NCBI GenBank assembly: GCA_949298665.1
Contig: CASFXO010000097.1
Coordinates: forward strand, 1-31,079
Source of the DNA: an uncultured Lentisphaeria bacterium
GTDB taxonomy: Bacteria; Verrucomicrobiota; Lentisphaeria; Victivallales; Victivallaceae
DNA length: 31,079 bases
Direction: 5' to 3'
Position 1 is the first letter of the stretch. Every line of letters begins with the position of its first letter. The position numbers were made by a program, and so were the translations under genes. The notes below the pieces were generated by a model, which saw nothing but the letters and a program-made list of their open reading frames with translations, had not been told where the DNA came from and searched no databases. This document shows, in pieces, positions 7,782 to 16,323 of this stretch.

Positions 7782-9803
7782 ATGAAATTCCCGACGCGCG
7801 ACAATCGACCGCAGCCTTTCGGACGGGATCCGTATCTGGCGCCTTATGCCGGCGACCTGGAACGGCGACAACTGGCGGCGGCCGCCGCCCGGCGGCGACT
7901 GTTGCGCGGGGGACCGGAGACGCTGGCGGCATTCGCTTCCGGGCACGAGTATTACGGACTGCATTTCCGGGAGGGGGAATGGGTGTTCCGGGAGTGGGCG
8001 CCGCATGCCTGCGCGGTCACGCTGATCGGGGAGATGTCCGGCTGGAAGGCTTTGCCGGCGTTTGCCCTGTACCGGTTGAGTGACCGGGGTGACTGGGAAA
8101 TTCGGCTGAGCGCGGAGCGGTTGTGGCACGGCATGCATTACCGGCTGCTGATGGAGTGGCCGGGGGGAAGGGGGGAACGGCTGCCGAGTTATGCGCGTTA
8201 CGTGGTGCAGGACGAGCGGAGCGGAATCTTTTCCGCGCGGGTCTGGCGGCCGGAGCGGCCTTATCGGTTCCGGTACGAACCTCCGGAACCGTTTCCGGCG
8301 CCGCTGATTTACGAGTCTCATGTCGGCATGGCGCAGGAACGGGCCGGGGTGGGGACGTTCCGCGAATACCGGGAGACGGTACTTCCGCGCATTGCCCGGT
8401 CCGGTTACAATACGGTGCAGTTGATGGCGATCATGGGGCATCCGTATTACGGATCGTTCGGTTATCATGTGGCGAACTTTTTTTCCATAGCGGGGCGTTT
8501 CGGAACGCCGGACGATTTCCGGGAGCTGGTGGATGCGGCGCATGGGCTGGGGCTGCGGGTGATCATGGATCTGGTGCATTCCCACGCGGTGCGCAACGAG
8601 GTGGAAGGACTGGGACGGTTCGACGGAGAGCGCAGCACCTATTTTCATGCCGGAGAACGGGGGGAGCACCGGGCATGGGATTCGCTGTGCTTCGATTACG
8701 GCAAGACGGAGGTGTTGCATTTTCTGCTTTCCAACTGTCGTTTCTGGCTGGACGAATACCGGGTGGACGGTTACCGGTTCGACGGGGTAACCAGCATGCT
8801 GTACCGGCATCACGGATTGGGGCGGGCGTTTTCCGGGTACGCCGACTATTTCGGCGGCGAGGTGGATGAGGAGGCGCTGACGTATCTGACGCTGGCCAAC
8901 GAGGTGATTCACGCGGTGCGGCCCGACGCCGTGACCGTGGCGGAGGACGTCAGCGGCATGCCCGGACTGGCGGTGCCGATCCGGGAAGGTGGCGCCGGTT
9001 TCGACTACCGCATGGCGATGGGGGTGACCGACATGTGGTTCAAGCTGTTCGATCTGCCGGACGAGACGTGGAACATGGGTTACATGTACCACGAATTGAC
9101 CAACCGGCGGCCGGATGAGCGGACGGTCAGTTATGTGGAGTGTCACGATCAGGCCATTGTCGGCGGACAGACGGCGATTTTCCGTCTGGCGGGGGCGGCG
9201 ATGTACAATGCCATGCGCCGCGATTCCGGAGACAGCCGGGTGGACCGGGCGGTGGCGCTGCATAAGCTGACGCGGCTGGCGACCGCGGCGGCGGCGGGAC
9301 ACGGCTATTTGAATTTCATGGGGAATGAATTCGGGCATCCGGAGTGGATCGATTTTCCGCGGGAGGGGAACGGATGGTCGTATAACTACGCCCGGCGGCA
9401 GTGGTCGCTGGCGGAGGATGAGACGCTGCGATACGGGCAACTGGAGGCGTTTGACCGGGCGATGCTGGCGCTGCTGCGGGGAAAAGGGAATTTTTATGAT
9501 TGCGCGCCGCAGCGGATGCGGTGTGATGAAGAGCGGAAGATTCTGGTGTTTGAACGCGCGGGGTGTTTTTTCGTGTTTAACTTTCATCCGACGGATTCGG
9601 CGGCGGATTACGCCCTGGAATTTCCGCCGGGAGCTTATCGGATTGTTTTGAACAGCGACGCGGCCGCTTTCGGCGGGTTTGACCGGATTGACTGCGGCAT
9701 GACTTATGAAACCGCCGCGGTGCCGGATGGGAAGGGGAGGTCCCACCAGGCGCTGCGGCTGTATCTGCCGTGCCGGACCGCGCTGGTTTTGCAGAAGGCG
9801 TGA
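7782..9803 (+). CDS. glgB: 1,4-alpha-glucan branching enzyme, eukaryote-like GH13_8 type
   Basis: The 673-residue enzyme moves alpha-1,4 segments onto 6-positions to make alpha-1,6 branches. ATG 7782 follows GAGGG; an in-frame GTG at 7770 overlaps the glgA stop and is possible. An N-terminal CBM48-like region (F-R-E-W-A-P-H-A, residues 65-130) precedes a GH13 barrel. The catalytic triad is visible: Asp334 in G-Y-R-F-D-G-V-T-S-M, Glu388 in V-A-E-D-V-S-G and Asp456 in V-E-C-H-D-Q. The sequence L-Y-R-H-H-G-L-G after the nucleophile and C-H-D-Q-A-I-V-G are typical of the eukaryotic branching enzymes (GH13_8) and their bacterial relatives, not of E. coli GlgB (GH13_9). It is in an operon with synthase (8 bp) and flavoprotein (22 bp). 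Confidence 0.93.
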   Translation: MKFPTRDNRPQPFGRDPYLAPYAGDLERRQLAAAAARRRLLRGGPETLAAFASGHEYYGLHFREGEWVFREWAPHACAVTLIGEMSGWKALPAFALYRLSDRGDWEIRLSAERLWHGMHYRLLMEWPGGRGERLPSYARYVVQDERSGIFSARVWRPERPYRFRYEPPEPFPAPLIYESHVGMAQERAGVGTFREYRETVLPRIARSGYNTVQLMAIMGHPYYGSFGYHVANFFSIAGRFGTPDDFRELVDAAHGLGLRVIMDLVHSHAVRNEVEGLGRFDGERSTYFHAGERGEHRAWDSLCFDYGKTEVLHFLLSNCRFWLDEYRVDGYRFDGVTSMLYRHHGLGRAFSGYADYFGGEVDEEALTYLTLANEVIHAVRPDAVTVAEDVSGMPGLAVPIREGGAGFDYRMAMGVTDMWFKLFDLPDETWNMGYMYHELTNRRPDERTVSYVECHDQAIVGGQTAIFRLAGAAMYNAMRRDSGDSRVDRAVALHKLTRLATAAAAGHGYLNFMGNEFGHPEWIDFPREGNGWSYNYARRQWSLAEDETLRYGQLEAFDRAMLALLRGKGNFYDCAPQRMRCDEERKILVFERAGCFFVFNFHPTDSAADYALEFPPGAYRIVLNSDAAAFGGFDRIDCGMTYETAAVPDGKGRSHQALRLYLPCRTALVLQKA

Positions 9804-9825
9804 GCGCCACAGGAGGACGGGAGCG

Positions 9826-11136
9826 ATGAGTGAGACGATTCACTACGAATTGAAACGGGAAGTGCCGGTGACGGCGGAAGCGGATGTGGTGGTGTGCGGC
9901 GCCGGACCGGGAGGATTTACCGCGGCGGTGACGGCGGCGCGCAACGGAGCGGACGTCGTGTTGATTGAGCGTTACGGTTTTCCCGGCGGGATGGCGTCGG
10001 TGGGCGAGGTGACCCCGTTCATGTGCAGTCATTCGCACGGTCTGCCGCTGGACCGGCCGCTTTACGGGGAATGGATCGATGCCATGCGCCGGTACCTGCC
10101 GGGCAAGGTGGCGCCGCACGCCGAAAACCGGGTGGAGAACGACGAAGAGCGCATGATTTCCAAAAATCTGGCGATGCTGGCGGTGGAGGACCTCTGTCAG
10201 GCGGCCGGGGTACGGCTGATGTACCACCATACGCTGTTTGACGTGCAGCGCGAGGGGGAACGGATTACCGGGGTGATTCTGTCCGGCAAGGACGGATTGA
10301 GCGCGGTGCGCGGCAAGGTGTTTGTGGACGGAACCGGCGACGGGGACCTGGCGGCGCTGGCGGGAGTCCCGTTTGAATACGGCGATGAGGAAGGCAACTG
10401 CCAGCCGATGACGCTGTGTTTCAAATTGAGCGGTGTGGACCGGTCCCGGATGCCGTCGCGGGCGGAGGTCAATGCCCTGTACGACCGGGCGAAGGCCGCC
10501 GGAAAAATCCGGTGCCTGCGGGAAAACGTATTGATGTTTGATGATCTGGAGCCGGATGTGATGCATTTCAACACCACGCGGGTGGTGCTGAAGAGCGCGT
10601 TGAACGCGCGGGAGCTGTCGGAGGCGGAAATCGATGCCCGGCGGCAGCTGCGGGAATATCTGGCGTTTCTGCGGGAATATGTACCGGGGTTCGAACGGGC
10701 CGCGGTGCATTCGATCGCGCATCATATCGGGGTGCGGGAATCGCGCCGGATTCGGGGACGGCGTTATTTGACGGTGGCGGCGTTCGAGCGGGCGGAGAAA
10801 TTTCCGGATGCGATCGCCCGGGTGAGTTATGACGTGGACATTCACAATCCGAAGGGCACCGGAACGGTGATCCGGCGGCTGCCGCCGGACGACTGGTATG
10901 AAATTCCTTATGGCTGTATTGTGGCGGAAGGGTGCGACAATCTGCTGATCGGGAGCCGCTGCATCTCCGTGGACCATACGCTGCACAGTTCCATGCGGGT
11001 GATGCCGCCGGTCTGTTCGATCGGGCAGGCTGCGGGAATGGCCGCGGCGATGGCGCTGGCGGCGGGGACGACGCCGGCGGCGCTGGACGGTGTGGCGGTG
11101 CGGGAGAAACTGCGCGCCTTCGGGGCATATTTGTAA
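9826..11136 (+). CDS. FAD-dependent oxidoreductase (FAD_oxidored family), glycogen operon copy
   Basis: The 436-residue flavoprotein starts at ATG 9826, fixed by a full AGGAGG at 9811-9816. Residues 20-55 form a dinucleotide-binding fold with G25-A-G27-P-G-G30 and an acidic Glu ending the second strand (V-L-I-E-R). The segment V-F-V-D-G-T-G-D-G-D-L-A and the C-terminal G-S-R-C-I-S-x-D with Q-A-A-G-M-A-A-A are FAD_oxidored (PF12831) hallmarks. No transmembrane segment or signal is seen. It is a clear paralogue of the protein at 16324-17628. The substrate is unknown. Its position directly after glgB and two bases before a sensor kinase suggests co-expression with glycogen metabolism, with no known biochemical link. 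Confidence 0.87.
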   Translation: MSETIHYELKREVPVTAEADVVVCGAGPGGFTAAVTAARNGADVVLIERYGFPGGMASVGEVTPFMCSHSHGLPLDRPLYGEWIDAMRRYLPGKVAPHAENRVENDEERMISKNLAMLAVEDLCQAAGVRLMYHHTLFDVQREGERITGVILSGKDGLSAVRGKVFVDGTGDGDLAALAGVPFEYGDEEGNCQPMTLCFKLSGVDRSRMPSRAEVNALYDRAKAAGKIRCLRENVLMFDDLEPDVMHFNTTRVVLKSALNARELSEAEIDARRQLREYLAFLREYVPGFERAAVHSIAHHIGVRESRRIRGRRYLTVAAFERAEKFPDAIARVSYDVDIHNPKGTGTVIRRLPPDDWYEIPYGCIVAEGCDNLLIGSRCISVDHTLHSSMRVMPPVCSIGQAAGMAAAMALAAGTTPAALDGVAVREKLRAFGAYL

Positions 11137-11138
11137 AC

Positions 11139-13193
11139 ATGACGGATTCCGGCATCCGCCGGTGTCGCGCAGAGAGCGGCGCCGGCGCCGGGAAGTTACG
11201 GGTGGGACGGTTCGGGGAGCGAAGAGACGGGGTGGAGGGGTTTTACGCGATACTGCTGGCTGTGCTGGAGATGACGTTCGTATTCGTCGGACTCGGGTTG
11301 CTGCACAGTCAGCGCAAGGTGATCGGGTCGGCGTCGTTTTATCTGTCGCTGGGACTGCTGTTTTTGTTCGCACAGCTGGTGTGTGCGGCCGATTTCCGGG
11401 CGGTGCTGGTGGGGACGCTGGATTTCCAGATCGGACCGACCGTGCTGTTTCTGCCGTACCTGGCGGCGTTGCTGCTGGTGTACATTACGGAGGGGACGCT
11501 GGCGGCGCAGCGACTGATCATCGGATCGCTGGTGCTTTTCGGGCTGTATCTGTATCTGGGGGAAATCACCCGGCTGCAATGTTCCTGGACCGGGTATTCG
11601 ATTTCTTCCGGACTGTCGGCGGAGGCGCTGGATTTTCTCCTGCGCGAAAGCCGCCGGTCGATGGTGGCGCTGGTGCTGGCGCATCTGCTGGATCTGTTCA
11701 TGCTGCCGATCATCTTCACCCGGCTGAAGACGGCACACTGCCGGTTGTTTTTCTGCGTGCTGGGGGCGCTGGCCTTCACCCAGATCGCGGACTCGCTGCT
11801 GTACGTGACGGTGCTGTACTGGGATCGGCCGAATCAGTTCGAGTTTCTGACCGGAGCCTTTCTGGCCCGTTCGGCGGCCACTCTGTGGCTGAGCATGCTG
11901 CTGACGGTTTATCTGCGGAAGATTGAAAGCGAAGCCGAGCCGCATGGCCGCAGTACGCTGGATATCGTCTTCGCCTTTTTCGGTGGTTATGGGCGTTCGA
12001 AGTTGCTGGAAGAGAGCCTGCGGGAATGGGAAGGGCGCTACCAGCAGGTGCTGCGCAACGCCAGCGAATTGATCGTGCTGCTCAATCCCGAGGGACGGGT
12101 GCTGGACGCGAATCTGGCGGCGGCCCGGATTCTGCATATGGAATCACCGTCGGAGATGATCGGGATGAAGTTTTTCCAGTGGATGCGCAATCCGGACGGG
12201 ACGCTGTTCCGCCCGGCGCTTTCCGGGGACGGGGAACATCTGTCGCCGGAGAAAGGGGTGTCGCGCTTTCAGGTGCTGCTGGGGGGGCCGCGCCCGGAAC
12301 GGGAACGGCTGATTTCCTGTTCGCTGTCGTTGCAGCGGCTGAAGGCGCGCCCGGTACTGGTGCTGATCGGTCGCGATGTGACGGAGGAGGCGCGGCTGGA
12401 AAAGGAACGCGAACGCCTGAGCGAACAGCTGGCGCACGCCCAGCGGATTGAATCCCTGGGGCAGCTCGCGGGGGGGATCGCGCACGATTTCAACAACCAC
12501 ATTCACGCGATTCTCGGACACGTGGACGTGATCAACTACATGCATGCCCCGAGCGACCCGGAGGTGGCGCGTCATCTGGGCAAGATCGCGGAAATCGCCG
12601 AGCAGTCCGGGCGACTCACCGGTCAGTTGCTGGGGTTCGCCCGCAAGGGAAAATATCAGATCGCCGATCTGGATCTGCGGGAATTGACGGAAACCTGCAT
12701 CGGCATGATGCTGCCTAAAAGTCAGACCGGACTGGATATCGAATTTCAACCTCCGGCGGTGCCGATGATCGTGCGCGGGGACAGAATTCAATTGCAGCAG
12801 GTGCTGCTGAATCTGATGCTCAACGCGCGTGACGCCACCGAGCGGAATGCCGGGCGCCGCCTGCTGGAGCTGGTGTTGTGCGAGGCGGCTGAGTGCGGTG
12901 TCCGGATCGAGCCGCCGCCGGAGATGCGCAAAAATCCGCCGCTGCGGGATTTCTATTGCATCATCGTGCGGGACAACGGGCACGGGATGGACGCCGATAC
13001 GCTGCGGAAGGTGTTCGAACCGTTTTTCACCACCAAGCCGGTGGGGCAGGGCACCGGGATGGGGCTGGCGATGGTGTACGGTACCGTGACCAGTCATCAC
13101 GGCTGGGTGCAGGTATCCAGCCGTCCGGGCGAAGGGACGGCTTTCTACGTGTTTCTGCCGAAGGCGGCGGCGGAAGGCGAAGCCCAGGGGTAA
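11139..13193 (+). CDS. Orphan sensor histidine kinase with seven-helix membrane domain and PAS
   Basis: This 684-residue membrane sensor is read from ATG 11139, two bases after the flavoprotein stop. A GTG at 11232, just before the first helix, is an alternative start; neither has a strong ribosome site. Seven hydrophobic helices span residues about 33-260. This block loosely recalls the VUT/YhhQ vitamin-uptake fold (note Q-I-A-D-S-L-L-Y-V), a weak guess. A PAS-like domain follows (about 295-400), then a short coiled linker. The HisKA box G-G-I-A-H-D-F-N-N carries the phospho-acceptor His449. The HATPase part shows L-N-L-M-L-N-A-R-D-A, D-N-G-H-G-M, F-E-P-F-F-T-T-K and G-T-G-M-G-L-A. No receiver domain is fused and no response regulator is nearby. 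It ends the glycogen operon, facing a convergent araC gene. Confidence 0.92.
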   Translation: MTDSGIRRCRAESGAGAGKLRVGRFGERRDGVEGFYAILLAVLEMTFVFVGLGLLHSQRKVIGSASFYLSLGLLFLFAQLVCAADFRAVLVGTLDFQIGPTVLFLPYLAALLLVYITEGTLAAQRLIIGSLVLFGLYLYLGEITRLQCSWTGYSISSGLSAEALDFLLRESRRSMVALVLAHLLDLFMLPIIFTRLKTAHCRLFFCVLGALAFTQIADSLLYVTVLYWDRPNQFEFLTGAFLARSAATLWLSMLLTVYLRKIESEAEPHGRSTLDIVFAFFGGYGRSKLLEESLREWEGRYQQVLRNASELIVLLNPEGRVLDANLAAARILHMESPSEMIGMKFFQWMRNPDGTLFRPALSGDGEHLSPEKGVSRFQVLLGGPRPERERLISCSLSLQRLKARPVLVLIGRDVTEEARLEKERERLSEQLAHAQRIESLGQLAGGIAHDFNNHIHAILGHVDVINYMHAPSDPEVARHLGKIAEIAEQSGRLTGQLLGFARKGKYQIADLDLRELTETCIGMMLPKSQTGLDIEFQPPAVPMIVRGDRIQLQQVLLNLMLNARDATERNAGRRLLELVLCEAAECGVRIEPPPEMRKNPPLRDFYCIIVRDNGHGMDADTLRKVFEPFFTTKPVGQGTGMGLAMVYGTVTSHHGWVQVSSRPGEGTAFYVFLPKAAAEGEAQG

Positions 13194-13200
13194 AAACCGT

Positions 13201-14019
13201 TCAGTGTTTTGTGTCACCGGCGCGGTAGCGGCCCGGAGAAATGCCTTTTTTACGTTTGAACAGGGCCGCGAAATGGTATTCGCCGGCAAATCCCAGTGCA
13301 TCCGCAATTTCCTTGAGGCCGCGATTGGAATGTCGCAGCAGCTGCATGGCCACCTCCAGTTTCCGATCGAGCAGATATTGACGCGGCGTGCTGCCGAAAT
13401 CCTTTCGGAAAATCCGGATGGCCTGAGCCGGGGAACGGCGGATGGCCCGCCCCAGTTCCGCCGCCGTCGGCGCGGGGGTGTGCAGGTGTTGCTCCAGAAG
13501 TTCCCGCATGGCCAGTCCCGCCGGAGTGTGGCCGGACGGGATCTGCTCCGCCAGCTGAACGGCGGCCGTCGCCGTAATCTCCATCAACAGCCGGGGCATG
13601 ATCCGGGTATGGGCGTCGTGGGGATGGCGGTGCAGTTCCCGCAGTCCTTCCCGGAAGAGTTCCGGCCTCCGGAAATGATGAACCAGAGTCCGTCGCCGCA
13701 GCCGGTGGAGATCGAACAGCGCGTCGGCCAGCGGCCCGCAGACATTGAACCAGTATTTGATCCATGGATTTTCCGCGTCGGAGTGGTAATGATTTTCCGT
13801 ATGGGAAGGGATCAGATACAGATCGCCGGTTTCAGGCCGGGTGATTTCGCCGTCGATTTCCACGACGCCGCGTCCGGAGGCGACGTATTCGAGGACACAG
13901 GTGGGGGTGTTCCGGCGGCTGATCCGATAGCTGCCGTCACAGTAACTGATCCCGGCCAGCTCCAGGCGCAACGGCCAGTCGGCAGGCGGCGGGGGCGGAA
14001 TGAAGATTTCTTCCTGCAT
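13201..14019 (-). CDS. AraC-family transcriptional regulator
   Basis: The regulator is read from ATG 14019 as 272 residues; a TTG at 14058 would add 13 basic residues. Residues 20-110 form a cupin-like effector domain with E-Y-V-A-S-G-R-G, G-D-L-Y-L-I-P and H-Y-H-S-D, a ligand pocket usual for sugar-responsive AraC proteins. A linker leads to two helix-turn-helix motifs in the last 95 residues: A-E-L-G-R-A-I-R-R-S-P, and the conserved L-K-E-I-A-D-A-L-G-F with Y-H-F-A-A-L-F-K-R-K-K-G-I-S-P-G-R-Y-R. It is transcribed away from the glutaminase-like gene at 14195, and their promoters overlap, so this gene and perhaps the cluster to its right are its likely targets. The effector is unknown. Confidence 0.92.
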   Translation of the reverse strand: MQEEIFIPPPPPADWPLRLELAGISYCDGSYRISRRNTPTCVLEYVASGRGVVEIDGEITRPETGDLYLIPSHTENHYHSDAENPWIKYWFNVCGPLADALFDLHRLRRRTLVHHFRRPELFREGLRELHRHPHDAHTRIMPRLLMEITATAAVQLAEQIPSGHTPAGLAMRELLEQHLHTPAPTAAELGRAIRRSPAQAIRIFRKDFGSTPRQYLLDRKLEVAMQLLRHSNRGLKEIADALGFAGEYHFAALFKRKKGISPGRYRAGDTKH

Positions 14020-14053
14020 GTTCGTTTTGTATATTTTTTTGCGTATTTTATCA

Positions 14054-14083
14054 TTCAAAAAGCGGCAATTCTTTATTATAATA
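14054..14083 (+). promoter_or_regulatory. Possible divergent promoter for the glutaminase-like gene
   Basis: On the plus strand TTCAAA (14054-14059) and TATAAT (14078-14083) are 18 bases apart. The -10 box shares bases with the -10 box of the araC promoter on the other strand. The leader to ATG 14195 would be about 105 bases. The -35 box is a weaker match. Confidence 0.4.
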
Positions 14084-14102
14084 TATAAAAACTTTTTTTC
14101 AA
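14075..14102 (-). promoter_or_regulatory. Promoter of the araC-type gene
   Basis: On the minus strand TTGAAA (14097-14102) and a perfect TATAAT (14075-14080) are separated by 16 bases, in a markedly AT-rich stretch (14030-14105). The start site would be near 14068, giving a leader of about 50 bases to ATG 14019. Confidence 0.6.
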
Positions 14103-14194
14103 TTCAACCCTGAAGCATGACCATTTTTCCGAGCACCTGGCCGATTCCATGACGGTGGGCATGCCGGAAATAAAACAGCAAGGAGAACGGGCCG

Positions 14195-16216
14195 ATGATG
14201 ATGACACCCTTCCGTCCACCCGCCGTACCGTTGTTGACGGTGGATCCCTATTTCAGCGTCTGGTCGATGGCGGATCGACTGTTTGACAACGATCCCTGCC
14301 ACTGGAGCGGCGTGCCCAATGCGTTGAATCTGATGCTGCGCATCGACGGCGTCCCGTGGCGCGTGATGGGATTGCTGAAGCCGCAGCTGCGCCACAGCCG
14401 CAACTGCAATACGCAACAGCCGATGGGGATGGAGCAGCGGGCGCTGGAAGTCCGGCCGGTGACGACGCATTATGAATTTTACGCCGCCGGAGTGCGGCTG
14501 ACGCTGGATTTCCGGACGCCGTTTCTGCCGGACGACCGGCAGGCGATGATGCGTCCGGTCTCCTATGTGGAATGGACGGTGGCGGCCGGGGACGGGCGGA
14601 AACACCGGGTGGAACTGTATTTCGACGTATCGGCGGAGCTGTGCGTCAATGATGGGACCGAGGCGGTGGACGGCCGGCGCGAGAACATCGGTGGACGACC
14701 GGCGCTCTCCTTCGGCAACCGGGAACAGCGGCCGTTGTGGCGTTCCGGCGACGACGTTCGGATCGACTGGGGACGGATCTGGCTGAACGCTCCGGCGGAA
14801 AGTAGGGCTGTGATCGGTACGGCGGAGTTGCGTCGCCGTTTTGCCGCCGGTGAGGATTGGCCGGAGGCGGATGAACTGCCGGGGACGGTACCGGTGGCGC
14901 AGACGCTGCCGGTGATGGCCTGTCGTCAGGATTTCGGTCTGGTCGATGGAAAGGAGCGGAGCGCCTTTGCAGTGGTGGCTTACGATGACGTATGGTCGGT
15001 GGAATATTTCGGCACCCGGCTGGCGGCGGCCTGGCGCCGGGAGGAACCGGATTTCCGGCGGATGCTGGAGGCGGCGACGGCGGAGTACGAAGGTCTTGCC
15101 GCAAGCTGCGACCGCCTGGACGCGGAACTGACGGCCGAGGCGGAAGCGATCGGGGGAAGGAAATATGCCGCAATCTGCGCGCTGGCCTGGCGTCAGGCGC
15201 TTGCCGCACACAAAATGGTTTACGATGAAAACGGAGAACTGTTGTTTTTCTCCAAGGAGAACTTCAGCGGCGGTTTCATCGGCACGGTGGATGTGAGTTA
15301 TCCCTCCATGCCGCTCTTTCTGCGCTTCTGTCCGGAACTGGTGCGGGGGCTGATGCGACCGATTTTCCGTTATGCCTCAAGTCCGGACTGGCAGTACGAA
15401 TTCGCGCCGCACGACGTCGGGCGTTATCCGCTGGCCAACGGTCAGTTGTACGGAGACAACCAGCTGGAATATCAGATGCCGGTGGAGGAATGCGGCAACA
15501 TGCTGCTGATGGCCGGGGCGGTGGCCCGGGCCGAACCCGATACGGAATTCACGGCGGAAGAGTGGCGGCTGCTGCGGCGTTGGGCGACTTACCTGTCGCG
15601 GACCGGTCTGGAATTGGAACGGCAGTTGTGCACCGACGATTTTGCCGGGCATCTGGCGGGGAATGCCAATCTGGCGATCAAGGGGATCCTCGGCATCGGC
15701 GCTTTTGCGCAGCTGTGTGAAAAACGGGGAGAGCCTGAGGACGCGGCAACTTTCCTTGCCCGGGCCCGGGAACTGGCGCGGGAATGGCTGGTGCGGGCGG
15801 CGGGCGACGGCCATACCGTGCTGGCTTTCGGCGCGGCGGACAGCTGGAGTCTCAAATACAATCTGGTCTGGGACCGGCTGCTGGGCTTGAATCTGTTTCC
15901 GGAGGAACTGGCCGCGGCGGAAGTGCGGTCGTATCTGGGGCGGATTCTGCGTTACGGCGTGCCGCTGGACAACCGGAAAGCCTACACCAAGGCCGACTGG
16001 CTGGTCTGGGTGGCGTCGCTGGCGCGGGATCGGGCTGATTTCGAACGCCTGATTGCGCCGTTGTACCGGTTTCTGGAGGAAACGTCGAGCCGGATTCCGT
16101 TCGGCGACTGGTACGGCGTGACCGACGGTCTGGAACAGGGGTTCCGGGCGCGTTCGGTGGTGAGCGGCGTCTTCCTGCCGTTTCTGTCGCGGGAAGGGAG
16201 CGGTTTCGGCGCCTGA
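14195..16216 (+). CDS. DUF4965-type glutaminase-like protein
   Basis: The 673-residue protein starts at ATG 14195, nine bases after AAGGAG (14180-14185); ATGs at 14198 and 14201 are also possible. The N-terminus (R-P-P-A-V-P-L-L-T-V-D-P-Y-F-S-V-W-S, then H-W-S-G-V-P-N-A-L) is the signature of the DUF4964/DUF5127/DUF4965/DUF1793 family that includes fungal glutaminase A. The C-terminal half, with S-F-S-type helices such as K-A-Y-T-K-A-D-W and F-G-D-W-Y-G-V-T-D, fits its six-hairpin (alpha/alpha)6-like barrel. No signal peptide is seen, unlike many relatives, so the bacterial protein may act inside the cell, possibly on a glycoside or amide. Substrate and reaction are not established for this branch. 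It faces the AraC gene. Confidence 0.82.
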   Translation: MMMTPFRPPAVPLLTVDPYFSVWSMADRLFDNDPCHWSGVPNALNLMLRIDGVPWRVMGLLKPQLRHSRNCNTQQPMGMEQRALEVRPVTTHYEFYAAGVRLTLDFRTPFLPDDRQAMMRPVSYVEWTVAAGDGRKHRVELYFDVSAELCVNDGTEAVDGRRENIGGRPALSFGNREQRPLWRSGDDVRIDWGRIWLNAPAESRAVIGTAELRRRFAAGEDWPEADELPGTVPVAQTLPVMACRQDFGLVDGKERSAFAVVAYDDVWSVEYFGTRLAAAWRREEPDFRRMLEAATAEYEGLAASCDRLDAELTAEAEAIGGRKYAAICALAWRQALAAHKMVYDENGELLFFSKENFSGGFIGTVDVSYPSMPLFLRFCPELVRGLMRPIFRYASSPDWQYEFAPHDVGRYPLANGQLYGDNQLEYQMPVEECGNMLLMAGAVARAEPDTEFTAEEWRLLRRWATYLSRTGLELERQLCTDDFAGHLAGNANLAIKGILGIGAFAQLCEKRGEPEDAATFLARARELAREWLVRAAGDGHTVLAFGAADSWSLKYNLVWDRLLGLNLFPEELAAAEVRSYLGRILRYGVPLDNRKAYTKADWLVWVASLARDRADFERLIAPLYRFLEETSSRIPFGDWYGVTDGLEQGFRARSVVSGVFLPFLSREGSGFGA

Positions 16217-16252
16217 CCCATGAAAAAATGGGGGTCCCGTTGAAAACTGCGG

Positions 16253-16282
16253 TTGCTCCTTCGGCTTGTGGACGTATATTAT
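16253..16282 (+). promoter_or_regulatory. Promoter of the flavoprotein / decarboxylase gene group
   Basis: TTGCTC (16253-16258) is followed after 16 bases by TATATT (16275-16280), or after 18 bases by TATTAT (16277-16282). It sits in the 107-bp gap before ATG 16324. A hairpin-capable CCCAT/ATGGG repeat (16217-16234) lies just upstream. Confidence 0.5.
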
Positions 16283-16323
16283 AGAAAACGATTCGCAACA
16301 GCGCAAAGAAGGAGATTCGCATC

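Noticed and set aside
14030..14105. AT-rich stretch as a possible replication origin
   Set aside because: It is short, has no repeated DnaA-box-like elements, and is explained by divergent promoters.
16217..16234. Hairpin from CCCAT and ATGGG after the glutaminase-like gene
   Set aside because: The stem is only five base pairs and lacks a T-run, so it was not called a terminator.
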